Shown: positions 32,910 to 42,349, counted from the stretch's first letter. The stretch is DNA of 64,000 bases from Bin52 sp965243345 (GCA_965243345.1 CBDEUR010000003.1:744001-808000); one strand, 5' to 3'. Translations and numbers: made by a program. The notes: a model not told the origin generated them from the letters alone.

Positions 32910-33431
32910 TCATCGTCTGCGTGCCCGCTTGCGGGCGCGTGGCTGCCGGGCTGCGCTCCCTGGGTCGTCGACCGGAGGGGCGCTGCCGGAACCGTCCTCC
33001 TTCGCAGGGCGCGACCGCTCGCGCATGGCAAGGCCGAAGGCCGCCAGCGCGACGATGGCAAGCCAGATGCTGCGGGCCCACGGTGCAAAGAGTTCGACTG
33101 CGAGCATGCTCGCCGGATGGTCGCGGCGATAGAACACCGAGATCACCTGGCCGGGCTCGATGCCGTAGCGGTCCGACTCGACAACACCTTCGGGCGCGGG
33201 CTCGATGTGCCCCTGCAACCGCACCCGGTAGCGGGCCGAGCCGCCGTCCGCGGGAAGCGCCTCGATGATCTGTGCCGAACCGCTCGAGCCCCGGACCAGG
33301 AAGACGGCATGCGGATAGCCGTAGTAGAGCGCGCCCGTGAAGGCGAGGAAGGCGACTGCGAACAGGGTTCGGGCGGACGGATCAAGCAGTCGTCTCAGCA
33401 GCGGCCGTCCGCTCGACGTGCGAAGCAGCAT
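32910..33431 (-). CDS. DUF3592-like membrane protein
   Basis: 173 residues. One transmembrane helix near the N-terminus (LFAVAFLAFTGALYYGYP), an extracytoplasmic beta-rich segment (ARYRVRLQGHIEP, GIEPGQVISVFYRRDHP), a second helix (SIWLAIVALAAFGLAM) and a long basic, proline-rich tail. The two-helix layout with the GxxVxVxYxPxxP-like motif resembles DUF3592 proteins, whose function is unknown. It precedes no obvious partner; the glutaredoxin gene is 31 bases upstream on the same strand. Confidence 0.6.
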   Translation of the reverse strand: MLLRTSSGRPLLRRLLDPSARTLFAVAFLAFTGALYYGYPHAVFLVRGSSGSAQIIEALPADGGSARYRVRLQGHIEPAPEGVVESDRYGIEPGQVISVFYRRDHPASMLAVELFAPWARSIWLAIVALAAFGLAMRERSRPAKEDGSGSAPPVDDPGSAARQPRARKRARRR

Positions 33432-33462
33432 CGGCGGCGTGCTGGCGGCCGGGTCTGTCCCG

Positions 33463-33798
33463 TCAGGCCGCGGGAGTGACGCCCTTGCTCTCCAGGTACG
33501 GAACCAACTCGCCGGTCTCGTACATCTCGCGGATGATATCGCATCCTCCGACGAACTCGCCCTTCACGTAGAGCTGGGGGATGGTCGGCCAGTCGGAGAA
33601 TTCCTTGATGCCGTCACGAAGGTCGGGGTCCTCGAGCACGTTGACGCCGCGGAACTTGACACCGAGGTGGCTCAGGACCTGCACCACGACGGCCGAGAAC
33701 CCGCATTGTGGAAAGACCGGTGTGCCCTTCATGAACAGCAGCACCTCCGATCCGTCGACCTCGGACTGGATGCGATCACGTGTGGCGGTATCGAGCAT
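33463..33798 (-). CDS. grxD: Monothiol glutaredoxin (Grx4/GrxD type)
   Basis: 111 residues. Active site CGFS in TPVFPQCGFSAVVVQ, preceded by LLFMKGTP, with WPTIPQLYVKGEFVGGCDI carrying the cis-Pro and glutathione-binding GGCD. Monothiol glutaredoxins carry or transfer Fe-S clusters with BolA; the bolA gene lies 44 bases upstream in the same operon. Confidence 0.97.
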   Translation of the reverse strand: MLDTATRDRIQSEVDGSEVLLFMKGTPVFPQCGFSAVVVQVLSHLGVKFRGVNVLEDPDLRDGIKEFSDWPTIPQLYVKGEFVGGCDIIREMYETGELVPYLESKGVTPAA

Positions 33799-33842
33799 TG
33801 TTCACTGTCCCTGTCTGGATGGGGCCTGGGATTGATGCGGCG

Positions 33843-34073
33843 TTACGGTGTCGATGTCTGCAGCGCAAGGGCATGGAGTTCGTTGCCCATGCGGCCCTTC
33901 AGCGCCGCGTAGACCATCTGGTGCTGCTGAACCCGGGTCTTTCCGGCAAACGCCGCGGAGACGACATGTGCGGCATAGTGGTCACCGTCACCGCGCAGAT
34001 CCTCGATCGTGATCGCCGCGTCCGGAAACTCTTCCTTGATCAGGCGCTCGATCTCGCCGGCATCCATGGGCAT
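33843..34073 (-). CDS. bolA: BolA-family protein
   Basis: 76 residues. IERLIKEEFPDAAITIEDL, GDHYAAHVVSAAFAGKTRVQ and QHQMVYAALKGRMGNELHAL are the BolA fold with the invariant His that ligates the Grx-bound cluster. ATG 34073 follows GGAGAT at nine bases; the longer frame to 34175 is not used. It sits between purL and grxD in a conserved alphaproteobacterial order. Confidence 0.95.
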   Translation of the reverse strand: MPMDAGEIERLIKEEFPDAAITIEDLRGDGDHYAAHVVSAAFAGKTRVQQHQMVYAALKGRMGNELHALALQTSTP

Positions 34074-34095
34074 GGTGCGGATCTCCTCGCCTGGT

Positions 34096-36297
34096 TCAGC
34101 CTCCCTGCATGTACTGCGGCAACCACGCTTCATGCAGCGAGCGCAACATGTCGACCGGTATGGGGCCATCGCCATCGGGTGTCAACAACCCGTCATCGGT
34201 GGTCCGGCCGATCACGGCCGCAGACACTCGTGCCGATTGCGCACGAGTAAGGACTTCGCCCGGCCCGGACGTTGCCAGCAGGTAGCGGCCCTGGTCCTCA
34301 CCGAACAGGAAGGAATGCAACGGCAGTGCGGTCTCGTTGCGGATTGCCGCTCCCGTCCCGTCGGAGGCGATCAGCATCTCGGCCAGCGCCACGGCGAGCC
34401 CGCCGTCGGACAGGTCATGGCACGCCGTGACCAGGCCGTCGGCAATCAGGCCCCGGACAAGGTCGCCGTTCGCCCGTTCCGAACCGAGGTCGACCGGTGG
34501 CGGCGCTCCCTCCTCGCGCCCGATGATCTCTCGCAGGTAGAGGGACTGCCCGAGCCAGCCGGTGGTCTCGCCGACGAGAACGAGTGCCTCTCCCGAGCCT
34601 GCAAGCCGGAGCGTGGCACGGCGCGAGATGTCGTCGAGCAGGCCCACGCCGCCGATCACGGGGGTGGGCAGGATCGCCTCGCCGTCGGTCTCGTTGTAGA
34701 GCGAGACATTGCCGGAGACCACCGGGAATCCGAGTTCCGTGGCGGCCCTGCGCATGCCCGCAATGCACCCCACGAGCTGGCCCATGATGTCCGGGCGTTC
34801 CGGGTTGCCGAAATTCAGGTTGTTGGTGATCGCAAGCGGCCGCGCACCGGTCGCGGTTATGTTGCGCCAGGCCTCCGCCACGGCCTGGGCCCCGCCGGTC
34901 TCGGGATGGGCGGCACAGTAGCGCGGCGTGCAGTCGACCGTCAGCGCCAGCGCCCGCGTGGTGTCGCGCACCCGGACCACCGCGGCGTCGCCGCCGGGTT
35001 CGCCCAGGGTGTCGTTCATCACCATCCAGTCATACTGCTCCCAGATCCACCGCCGGCTGGCGAGGTCGGGCGAGGCGAGCAGCGTCTCGAGCGCCTGCCT
35101 GGTCGACACCGCCGGCGGGGTGTGCTCGTCAAGCGGGCCCGGCATCGGGGTTGCGGTCCAGGACCGGTCGTACTCGGGCGCCCGGTCCACCATCGGATCG
35201 ATCGGGATGTCCGCCTCGACGCGTCCGTTCCTGCTGACCGTGAGCCGTCCGGTGGTGGTAAGCGCGCCGATGACCGCGAAATCGAGCTCCCAGCGCCGGA
35301 ATATCTCGCGCGCCGTTTGCTCGGCCTCGGGCCTGATCACCATGAGCATGCGTTCCTGGCTTTCCGACAGCATGATCTCGTAGGCGGTCATGGCCTCCTC
35401 GCGCACGGGAACCGCGTCGAGGTCGAGTTCCATTCCGAGCCCGCCCTTGCCGGCCATTTCCACCGACGAGGAGGTCAGGCCGGCAGCGCCCATGTCCTGG
35501 ATCGCGATGATGGCGTCCTCGGCCATCAGCTCGAGACACGCCTCGAGCAGCAGTTTCTCCACGAACGGGTCGCCGACCTGGACCGTCGGCCGGCGCGCCT
35601 CCGCTTCCTCGGAAAACTCGGCCGACGCCATGGTGGCCCCGTGGATGCCGTCGCGCCCGGTCCGGGCACCCACGTAGATCACCGGGTTGCCGGGGCCGTG
35701 CGCTGCCGACCGGAAGATCCGGTCGGTCCTGGCGAGCCCGACGGTCATGGCGTTGACCAGGATGTTGCCGTTGTACGCGGGATGGAAGTTGACCTCGCCG
35801 GCCACCGTGGGCACGCCGACGCAGTTGCCGTAGCCGCCGATCCCGGAGACGACACCCGAGACGAGGTGGCGGGTCCTGGGGTGATCCGGATCGCCGAACC
35901 GCAGCGCGTTCAGGTTGGCGATCGGGCGTGCGCCCATGGTGAACACGTCGCGCATGATGCCGCCGACGCCGGTTGCCGCGCCCTGTCTCGGCTCGATGAA
36001 GCTCGGATGGTTGTGGCTCTCGATCTTGAACACGGCGGCGAGACCGTCACCGATGTCCACCACGCCGGCGTTCTCACCGGGCCCCTGGATCACATGCGGC
36101 GCCTCGCTCGGCAGGGTGCGCAGCCAGAGGCGCGAAGACTTGTAGGAACAGTGTTCCGACCACATGGCCGAGAAGACGCCGAGCTCGGTCAGCGTGGGCG
36201 TCCGGCCCAGGATCTCGGGGATCCGCTGGTACTCCTGCGCCGACAAACCGTGTTCGGCCGCGAGTTCCTCGGTGATGACCGCCTCCTGTTCCGTCAC
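34096..36297 (-). CDS. purL: Phosphoribosylformylglycinamidine synthase subunit PurL (small type)
   Basis: 733 residues, the size of the small PurL that works with separate PurQ and PurS. Features include EHCSYKSSRLWLRTLP, NHPSFIEPRQGAATGVGGI, the ATP/FGAR-binding TDRIFRSAAHGPGNPVIYVG, QDMGAAGLTSSSVEMAGKG, CHDLSDGGLAVALAEM and NNLNFGNPERPDIMGQLVG. It catalyses the fourth step of purine synthesis. The ATG overlaps the purQ stop (ATGA). Confidence 0.98.
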   Translation of the reverse strand: MTEQEAVITEELAAEHGLSAQEYQRIPEILGRTPTLTELGVFSAMWSEHCSYKSSRLWLRTLPSEAPHVIQGPGENAGVVDIGDGLAAVFKIESHNHPSFIEPRQGAATGVGGIMRDVFTMGARPIANLNALRFGDPDHPRTRHLVSGVVSGIGGYGNCVGVPTVAGEVNFHPAYNGNILVNAMTVGLARTDRIFRSAAHGPGNPVIYVGARTGRDGIHGATMASAEFSEEAEARRPTVQVGDPFVEKLLLEACLELMAEDAIIAIQDMGAAGLTSSSVEMAGKGGLGMELDLDAVPVREEAMTAYEIMLSESQERMLMVIRPEAEQTAREIFRRWELDFAVIGALTTTGRLTVSRNGRVEADIPIDPMVDRAPEYDRSWTATPMPGPLDEHTPPAVSTRQALETLLASPDLASRRWIWEQYDWMVMNDTLGEPGGDAAVVRVRDTTRALALTVDCTPRYCAAHPETGGAQAVAEAWRNITATGARPLAITNNLNFGNPERPDIMGQLVGCIAGMRRAATELGFPVVSGNVSLYNETDGEAILPTPVIGGVGLLDDISRRATLRLAGSGEALVLVGETTGWLGQSLYLREIIGREEGAPPPVDLGSERANGDLVRGLIADGLVTACHDLSDGGLAVALAEMLIASDGTGAAIRNETALPLHSFLFGEDQGRYLLATSGPGEVLTRAQSARVSAAVIGRTTDDGLLTPDGDGPIPVDMLRSLHEAWLPQYMQGG

Positions 36298-36962
36298 CGG
36301 AACAGCCCTGCCAGGGAACGGAACAGCACCAGTCCGTCCTCGCCGCCGGTCTCCCTGTCGATCGCGTTCTCGGGGTGCGGCATCAGGCCCAGAACGGTGC
36401 GCTCCGGATTCAGGATCCCGGCAATTCGTCGCACCGATCCGTTGGACAGGGTCGGATCGGCGTAGCGCAGGGCGACCAGGTCTTCGCCCTCGAGCCGGTC
36501 CAGGGTCTCTTCGTCGGCGTGGAAGTTCCCGTCGTTGTTGGCAACGGGCAGGGTAATCGTGCGCAAGGCACCGTAGCCCGCCGTGAACGGCGATGAGGTG
36601 GTGGCGACATCGAGCGCGACCGTGCGGCAGGTGAAGGCGAGGCCCGCGTTGCGCATCAGTGCGCCGGGCAACAGCCCGACCTCGGTCAGAACCTGGAAGC
36701 CGTTGCAGACCCCGAGCACCATGACGCCGCGCCGCGCCTGTTCGACCACCGCACGCATGACCGGGGCCCGGGCCGCCATCGCACCCGCCCGCAGGTAGTC
36801 TCCGTAGGCAAATCCGCCCGGCAGCACGATCAGGTCCGTCGGCGGCAGGTCGGTCTCGTGGTGTCTCACCAGGCGGGGGGCATGCGGCGTCACCCGCCGG
36901 ATCGCCATCGTCATGTCACGGGAGCGGTTGGTCCCCGGAAAGAGGATGATGACGGACCTCAT
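36294..36962 (-). CDS. purQ: Phosphoribosylformylglycinamidine synthase subunit PurQ (glutaminase)
   Basis: 222 residues. Class I amidotransferase: catalytic Cys in VMVLGVCNGFQVLTEVG, His and Glu in LMPHPENAIDRETGG, and LPGGFAYGDYLRAGAMA. It supplies ammonia to PurL. No purS precedes it: only 39 bases separate it from an alpha/beta hydrolase gene, so the third subunit must be encoded elsewhere. Confidence 0.97.
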   Translation of the reverse strand: MRSVIILFPGTNRSRDMTMAIRRVTPHAPRLVRHHETDLPPTDLIVLPGGFAYGDYLRAGAMAARAPVMRAVVEQARRGVMVLGVCNGFQVLTEVGLLPGALMRNAGLAFTCRTVALDVATTSSPFTAGYGALRTITLPVANNDGNFHADEETLDRLEGEDLVALRYADPTLSNGSVRRIAGILNPERTVLGLMPHPENAIDRETGGEDGLVLFRSLAGLFR

Positions 36963-37001
36963 GCGCCGGTTCCGTTCCTGCTGCGGCGCGGGGCCTTCGA
37001 A

Positions 37002-37667
37002 TCAGGACGCCGGCGGGCGGGCATATTCCGGCGGCAGGCGCGAATCGAGGTAGGTGTCAACGGCGCTGATCATCTGGGAAACATGCTCGGAGAAGAAATG
37101 GTCGGCGCCGGGAATGAGCGTGTGCTCGATGACGATTCCCCTCTGGGTCGACAGCTTGTCCACGAGCTTGCGAACCGAGTCGGGCGGAACCAGGTGGTCT
37201 GCCGCGCCCTGCAGCATCAGTCCGGACGCCGGGCAGGGGGCAAGGAAGCTGAAGTCGAAGGTGTTGGCGGGAGGTGCGATCGACAGGAAACCCGTGACCT
37301 CGGGGCGCCGCATGAGCAGCTGCATGCCGATCCAAGACCCGAACGAGAACCCGCCGACCCAGAAATACGGTGCGTTGGCCTGGGTCTGCTGCAGCCAGTC
37401 GAGTGCCGAGGCGGCATCGCTGAGTTCTCCCTCGCCCCTGTCGAAGGCTCCCTGCGACCTGCCGACGCCGCGGAAGTTGAAGCGCAGGGTCGCGAACCCG
37501 CGGGCGACAAAGCTCTGGTAGAGCGCGTAGACCACCTTGTTGTTCATGGTGCCGCCGAGCTCGGGGAGCGGATGCAGCACCAGGGCCCCGGGCGCATGAT
37601 CGTCGTGGCCGGGCATGAAGCGTCCTTCCAGCCGGCCGTCGGGACCGTTGATGATCACTTCGGGCAT
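37002..37667 (-). CDS. Alpha/beta hydrolase, dienelactone-hydrolase-like
   Basis: 221 residues. LVLHPLPELGGTMNNKVVY, FATLRFNFRGVGRSQG, the nucleophile elbow VGGFSFGSWIGMQLL (Ser in GFSFGS), the acid in LMLQGAADHLVPPD and the His in PGADHFF are the pattern of a conserved small hydrolase family of unknown substrate. ATG 37667 starts MPEVIINGPDGRLEG. It lies just upstream of purQ on the same strand, where purS is usually found, and divergent from the cysteine desulfurase. Confidence 0.9.
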   Translation of the reverse strand: MPEVIINGPDGRLEGRFMPGHDDHAPGALVLHPLPELGGTMNNKVVYALYQSFVARGFATLRFNFRGVGRSQGAFDRGEGELSDAASALDWLQQTQANAPYFWVGGFSFGSWIGMQLLMRRPEVTGFLSIAPPANTFDFSFLAPCPASGLMLQGAADHLVPPDSVRKLVDKLSTQRGIVIEHTLIPGADHFFSEHVSQMISAVDTYLDSRLPPEYARPPAS

Positions 37668-37787
37668 CGGTGCGGTCCCCGTGTCACGCTCGTATTGATG
37701 GTAGGATACCGGCGCGACTATTGCATCGACAACGCGGTGCAGCAATCGTTGTGTTCCCGGCAGCGGGGTTGCGGGAGGCGTCGGGCC

Positions 37788-38924
37788 GTGAGTGTCTATC
37801 TCGACTTCAATGCGACGACGCCACTGCGTACCGAGGCACGCACCGCCATGCTCGAGGTCATGTCGCGACCCGGAAATCCATCCTCCGTGCACCGGCCGGG
37901 ACGCGATGCACGCCGGTGCCTCGAGACCGCACGCCGCGACATCGCCGCCGCGCTCGGGGCCGCGCCGGAGAACCTCGTCTTCACCAGTGGCGGTACCGAG
38001 GCGGACATCCTGGCCCTGCGTGGTTGCGGCCGAGGGCGAATCCTCGCCTCCGCCATCGAGCACCCCGCGGTGCTCGAGGCGGTTGCCGGCGTTGAACGGG
38101 TGCCGGTGCTCGGGACCGGTCAGGTCGATCTCGAGGCGCTCGACGCGTTGCTCTCGCGACCGGGACCCGCCGCGCTCGTCTCGGTCATGTGGGCCAATAA
38201 CGAGACCGGCGTCATCCAGCCGCTGGACGAGGTGGTGGTTCGCGCCCGCCAGCGGGGCGCGCTCGTGCACTCGGACGCGATCCAGGCCGCGGGCAGGGAG
38301 CCGATCGACTTTGCCTCGAGCGGTCTCGACATGATGTCGGTTTCTGCCCACAAGCTTGGTGGACCGCCGGGAATCGGAGCCCTGCTGGTCTCCGAGCGAG
38401 TGCGGCTCGAACCGGTGTCGACCGGTGGAGGACAGGAGAGGGGACGGCGCTCGGGCACCGAGAACCTGCCTGGAATCGCCGGTTTTGCCGCCGCGCTCTG
38501 CGCCGCACTGCGTGATCCGGGCGAAGGTGAAAGGGTTCGCCGGCTGCGCGACCTGCTCGAGGACCGGATCGGGGAAGCGGCACCCGGGGCCCGGATCCTC
38601 GGAAGGGACGCGCCCCGGCTCGGCAATACCAGTTGCATCGTGATGCCTGGGGTCGCGGCGGAAACCCAGGTCATGGCCCTGGACCTCGCCGGCGTCGCGG
38701 TCAGTGCCGGGTCGGCCTGTTCGTCCGGCAAGGTCGACGCGAGCCACGTGGTTGCCGCAATGCGCCCCGGCAACGACGATGCCCACTGCGCAATCCGGGT
38801 CAGCCTCGGCTGGACCACCGGGCGGGAGGATGTCGAGCGGCTGGTCGACGCGTGGCTCGCACTGTACAACCGGGCCGCACCCGGAAGCGGGACCAGTGGA
38901 GCAGCCGCATCATGCCCCGCGTGA
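37788..38924 (+). CDS. Cysteine desulfurase, NifS/IscS-like
   Basis: 378 residues. PLP enzyme: YLDFNATTPL, TSGGTEADILALRG, SAHKLGGPPGIGALLV with the Schiff-base Lys, GGGQERGRRSGTEN, and the sulfur-accepting Cys in SAGSACSSGKVDASHV. GTG 37788 is preceded by GGGAGG at nine bases. It mobilises sulfur from Cys for Fe-S clusters or thiolated RNA. The next gene, overlapping by 13 bases, encodes a 2Fe-2S ferredoxin, and mnmA (which needs such sulfur) is nearby. Confidence 0.95.
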   Translation: MSVYLDFNATTPLRTEARTAMLEVMSRPGNPSSVHRPGRDARRCLETARRDIAAALGAAPENLVFTSGGTEADILALRGCGRGRILASAIEHPAVLEAVAGVERVPVLGTGQVDLEALDALLSRPGPAALVSVMWANNETGVIQPLDEVVVRARQRGALVHSDAIQAAGREPIDFASSGLDMMSVSAHKLGGPPGIGALLVSERVRLEPVSTGGGQERGRRSGTENLPGIAGFAAALCAALRDPGEGERVRRLRDLLEDRIGEAAPGARILGRDAPRLGNTSCIVMPGVAAETQVMALDLAGVAVSAGSACSSGKVDASHVVAAMRPGNDDAHCAIRVSLGWTTGREDVERLVDAWLALYNRAAPGSGTSGAAASCPA

Positions 38925-39235
38925 CCCTCATCCACCGTGACGGCCGGCGTCATGACCTCGACGTGCCCGACGGCTGGACCTTTCTCGACGTGGCGCGCGT
39001 TCATGACATCGACATCGAGGGGGCGTGCGAGGGCAACATGGCCTGTGCGACCTGCCATGTCGTGGTCATGCCTCCCTGGTACGACCTGCTGCCGGAGCCG
39101 GAAGACGAGGAGGAGGACATGCTGGACATGGCCCAGGGCCTGACAGAGACCTCCCGGCTTGGCTGCCAGATCACGCTCACCGACACGCTGGACGGGATGG
39201 TGGTGCGGCTGCCCGACAGCGGCGAGAACCGGTAG
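38912..39235 (+). CDS. 2Fe-2S ferredoxin, adrenodoxin/Isc type
   Basis: 107 residues. Cluster Cys in GACEGNMACATCHV plus the fourth in TSRLGCQITL, and the acidic DEEEDMLDMAQ helix typical of adrenodoxin-like ferredoxins of Fe-S assembly. ATG 38912 overlaps the end of the desulfurase gene, so translation is likely coupled. It probably delivers electrons during cluster assembly or to an oxygenase. Confidence 0.95.
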   Translation: MPRVTLIHRDGRRHDLDVPDGWTFLDVARVHDIDIEGACEGNMACATCHVVVMPPWYDLLPEPEDEEEDMLDMAQGLTETSRLGCQITLTDTLDGMVVRLPDSGENR

Positions 39236-39254
39236 CGCCGGGCAGCCGGCGGCT

Positions 39255-40232
39255 TCAGCGCAGTCCGGCAAGCAGGGGCATCACCTCGCCGGCGAACCGT
39301 TCGAGCTGCTCCAGGCGCCGTTCGTACGGACCGACCAGGTCGACGATGACATGGCGCACACCGGCATCGTGAAACGCGCCGATGGCCTCGGCCACGTCCG
39401 CGGCCGATCCGAGTGCGCCGTACCGGTCCGCCGCCCGCCGGAAGTCCATGCCGTAGCGCTTGGAAAGCGAGGCTGCCGCCACGTCGAGGGCCCGCTCGCG
39501 GGTGTCGTCGACCCGGGTGAACAGCAGGTGTCCGGTCCCGAAAGCCTCGATGGTGCGCCCGGCCTCCTCTGCCGCCCGGGTGATGCTGGCGAGCGCGTCC
39601 CGGTACATCTGCGGTGTGACCACGTAGGACACGTAGCCGTCGGCGAGCCGTCCCATGCGGCGAAAGGCAGCCTCCTGGCGGCCGCCGAACCAGATCGGCG
39701 GCCCCCCGGCCTGGCGTGGGGCCGGACGCATCAGCACGTCGGAGAACCGGAAGAACCGGCCCTGGTAGCTGGCGGGCTCGCCGGTCCACAGCGCACGCAG
39801 CACCTCGACGCTCTCGCCGAGGCGCGCACCGCGTTCGCCGATTGGTACGCCGGCCACCTCGTATTCCTTCGGAAACTCGCCCCCGATCCCGACACCGAAG
39901 ATGAACCGGCCCTCGCTCAGGTGATCGAGCGTCGCGACCTGCTTGGCGACCGGGCCCGGATGGCGCAGCGGCAGGAGGTACACCGAGGTTCCGAGCAGCA
40001 GCCGTCGACTGGCAACGGCCGCCTGCGCCAGAAGCTGGAACGGATCGAGGAACGGCAATGGCATCGAGAGATGGTCCCCGACCCACAGCGAATCGAAACC
40101 GGTCCGGTCGACCGCCTGAACGAAGGTGACCAGGTCGTCGATCCGGGGTTCCCACGGACCCGACAGCTCGTCGGGCTCGCGGTGAATTGTCGTCATTCCG
40201 AGCCTGAGCCGGCCGGAGAGTGGAAGTGTCAT
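39255..40232 (-). CDS. LLM-class flavin-dependent oxidoreductase
   Basis: 325 residues with the luciferase-like TIM barrel: GFDSLWVGDHLSMP, LLLGTSVYLLPLRHP, VATLDHLSEGRFIFGVGIGG, and PPIWFGGRQEAAFRR. ATG 40232 begins MTLPLSGRLRLGMTT. These enzymes use FMN or F420 with diverse substrates; nothing here specifies which. It is convergent with the ferredoxin gene and divergent from tenA. Confidence 0.9.
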   Translation of the reverse strand: MTLPLSGRLRLGMTTIHREPDELSGPWEPRIDDLVTFVQAVDRTGFDSLWVGDHLSMPLPFLDPFQLLAQAAVASRRLLLGTSVYLLPLRHPGPVAKQVATLDHLSEGRFIFGVGIGGEFPKEYEVAGVPIGERGARLGESVEVLRALWTGEPASYQGRFFRFSDVLMRPAPRQAGGPPIWFGGRQEAAFRRMGRLADGYVSYVVTPQMYRDALASITRAAEEAGRTIEAFGTGHLLFTRVDDTRERALDVAAASLSKRYGMDFRRAADRYGALGSAADVAEAIGAFHDAGVRHVIVDLVGPYERRLEQLERFAGEVMPLLAGLR

Positions 40233-40406
40233 GTCGCCTCGACCTGCTGGGTGTCCTGCCACGCGCCGTGGCTTCCGTCCGCGGTGGCCATGGTACAGTG
40301 TTCCGGGCGGTGCCGCAGGTTCGTGCCTGTCGGCAGGTCGGGGCGCGGGTCGCAATTCGTGTTCGGTGACGCTAGAGTGCGGCCTCTCACGAACGGGCGA
40401 GTCGTC

Positions 40407-41114
40407 ATGTCGCAGGAACTCGTGCCAACCGACAGCCTCATGGGACGGCTCTGTGCGGCCTGCCCGCGGGAATGGGCCGACTACGTCGGCCACGCCTTCG
40501 TGCGCGGGCTGGCGGACGGCTCCCTGCCAACGGAGGCGTTCCGGCACTACCTTGCCCAGGACTACCTGTTCCTGATCCACTTCGCGCGGGCGTGGGGGCT
40601 GGCGGTCTACAAGTCGGAAACCCTCGAGGACATGCGCGCCGCCGCCGGGGCGGTCTCGGCCATCATTGATGTCGAGATGGGCCTTCATGTCAGCTACTGC
40701 GCCGACTGGGGTCTCGACGAGGCCGCGATGCAGGCCGTCGACGAGGATCCCGCGTGCGTCGCCTACACCCGTTTCGTGCTCGAGACGGGCATGGCCGGCG
40801 ACCTGCTCGACCTGCTCACCGCGCTCTCGCCGTGCACGGTCGGCTACGGAGTGATCGGCCGGTCGCTTGCGGAGGACCCGGCGACCCGGCGGGACGGGAA
40901 CCCCTACCTGTCGTGGATCGAGATGTACTCGGGGGACGAGTATCTCGACCTGGTGCGCGCGTCGGTCGCCCAGCTTGACCGGGTGGCGGAGCAGCGCGGC
41001 GGTCATGCCCGGCTTCCCGGACTTGCCGCCACCTTCCGTTCGGCGACGGTTCTCGAATCCGGGTTCTGGCAGATGGGGCTTGATGCAGCCGGTCGCGGGC
41101 AGGCGGCACGGTGA
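40407..41114 (+). CDS. tenA: TenA-family aminopyrimidine aminohydrolase (thiaminase II)
   Basis: 235 residues, all-helical TenA fold. FRHYLAQDYLFLIHFARAWG, the catalytic Cys in LSPCTVGYGVIG, NPYLSWIEMYSGDEY and ESGFWQMG match the family. TenA salvages pyrimidine moieties from degraded thiamine. The ATG is at 40407; the 3' end overlaps the mnmA start (TGATG). Confidence 0.93.
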   Translation: MSQELVPTDSLMGRLCAACPREWADYVGHAFVRGLADGSLPTEAFRHYLAQDYLFLIHFARAWGLAVYKSETLEDMRAAAGAVSAIIDVEMGLHVSYCADWGLDEAAMQAVDEDPACVAYTRFVLETGMAGDLLDLLTALSPCTVGYGVIGRSLAEDPATRRDGNPYLSWIEMYSGDEYLDLVRASVAQLDRVAEQRGGHARLPGLAATFRSATVLESGFWQMGLDAAGRGQAAR

Positions 41115-42304
41115 TGCACGGGCTTGATCTCGACACGCCGCCGCACGCCACCCGCGTGGTCGTCGCCATGTCGGGCGGTGTGGATTCATCGGTAACCGCC
41201 GCCCTGGTCGCCGAGGCGGGCTACGATGTCGTGGGCGTGACGCTGCAGCTCTATGACCACGGCGCCGCAGTTCGCCGGCCGGGAGCCTGCTGCGCCGGAC
41301 AGGACATCCACGATGCGCGCGACGTTGCCGAACGGATCGGTATCCCGCACTACGTGCTCAACTACGAGGACAGGTTCCGCCAGTCGGTGATCGACGGATT
41401 TGCCGACAGCTACCTGCGGGGCGAGACACCGATCCCGTGCGTCACCTGCAACCAGACCGTGAAGTTCCGCGACCTGCTCGCAACGGCGCGGGATCTCGGC
41501 GCGGCGGCGCTGTGCACCGGGCACTACGTGCAGCGGATTGCCGGTCCGGATGGCGCAGGGATGCGGATGGCGGTGGACCGATCCCGCGACCAGAGCTACT
41601 TCCTGTTCGCGACGACACGCGCCCAGCTCGAGTTCCTGCGGTTCCCGTTGGGTGCAATGGAGAAACGGGAGACCAGGAAACACGCCCGGCGGTTCGGACT
41701 GGAGATCGCGGGAAAGCCCGACAGCCAGGATATCTGTTTCGTGCCGAACGGCCGATACGCCGACGTGGTGCGCCGCCTGCGGCCCGGATCCGTGACACCG
41801 GGCGAGATCGTGCATGTGGACGGGACGGTTCTCGGAACCCACAACGGAGTGATCGACTACACGGTCGGGCAGAGGAGGGGGCTTGGAATCGGCGGCCGGA
41901 AATCGGGTGCCGGACAGAGCGAACCGCTCTACGTGGTACGGATCGAGCCTGAGGCACACCGCGTCGTGGTCGGACCCCGCGCCGCCCTTGCCTGCCACGA
42001 GGTTGCGCTTGATGCCGTCAACTGGCTCGATCCCCGGGTGCCGGATCGTGCAGGGATGCGGTGCCTGGTCCGGTTCAGGTCAACCCAGGAACCGGTCCCG
42101 GCCGAGGTCCGGGCCGCACCTGACGGCGGCTGCCATGTCCGGTTCCCGGTTCCGCAGTATGGCGTCTCCCCTGGCCAGGCGCTGGTGTGCTACCGGGATG
42201 ACGGCACGGTGCTGGGCGGAGGATGGATCCGGGCTCGCGGGGATCGGGCGCCGGCCGGTGGCGGCGAACCCTCCGGCTGCGCGATACCGAGGGACGCCGC
42301 GTAA
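41114..42304 (+). CDS. mnmA: tRNA-specific 2-thiouridylase MnmA
   Basis: 396 residues. PP-loop MSGGVDSSVTAALV, the catalytic Cys pair in PIPCVTCNQTVKF and SQDICFVPNG, LCTGHYVQ, and SRDQSYFLFATT. It installs sulfur at U34 of tRNAs for Lys, Glu and Gln. ATG 41114 overlaps the tenA stop; GTG 41111 is one codon earlier in frame. The C-terminal 25 residues are a poorly conserved Gly/Pro-rich tail. Confidence 0.97.
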   Translation: MHGLDLDTPPHATRVVVAMSGGVDSSVTAALVAEAGYDVVGVTLQLYDHGAAVRRPGACCAGQDIHDARDVAERIGIPHYVLNYEDRFRQSVIDGFADSYLRGETPIPCVTCNQTVKFRDLLATARDLGAAALCTGHYVQRIAGPDGAGMRMAVDRSRDQSYFLFATTRAQLEFLRFPLGAMEKRETRKHARRFGLEIAGKPDSQDICFVPNGRYADVVRRLRPGSVTPGEIVHVDGTVLGTHNGVIDYTVGQRRGLGIGGRKSGAGQSEPLYVVRIEPEAHRVVVGPRAALACHEVALDAVNWLDPRVPDRAGMRCLVRFRSTQEPVPAEVRAAPDGGCHVRFPVPQYGVSPGQALVCYRDDGTVLGGGWIRARGDRAPAGGGEPSGCAIPRDAA

Positions 42305-42319
42305 CTCCGGTCCGGTCGG

Positions 42320-42349
42320 TTGACAATCGCCGCGTTCTCTCCCTATATC
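42320..42349 (+). promoter_or_regulatory. Promoter of tRNA-Met
   Basis: TTGACA (42320-42325) and TATATC (42344-42349) with an 18-base spacer, ending 15 bases before the tRNA. It lies just after the mnmA stop. Confidence 0.55.

Noticed and set aside
34009..36465. 818-codon plus-strand frame opposite purL
   Set aside because: Antisense to the clear purL and purQ genes; composition is typical of a reverse-strand shadow.
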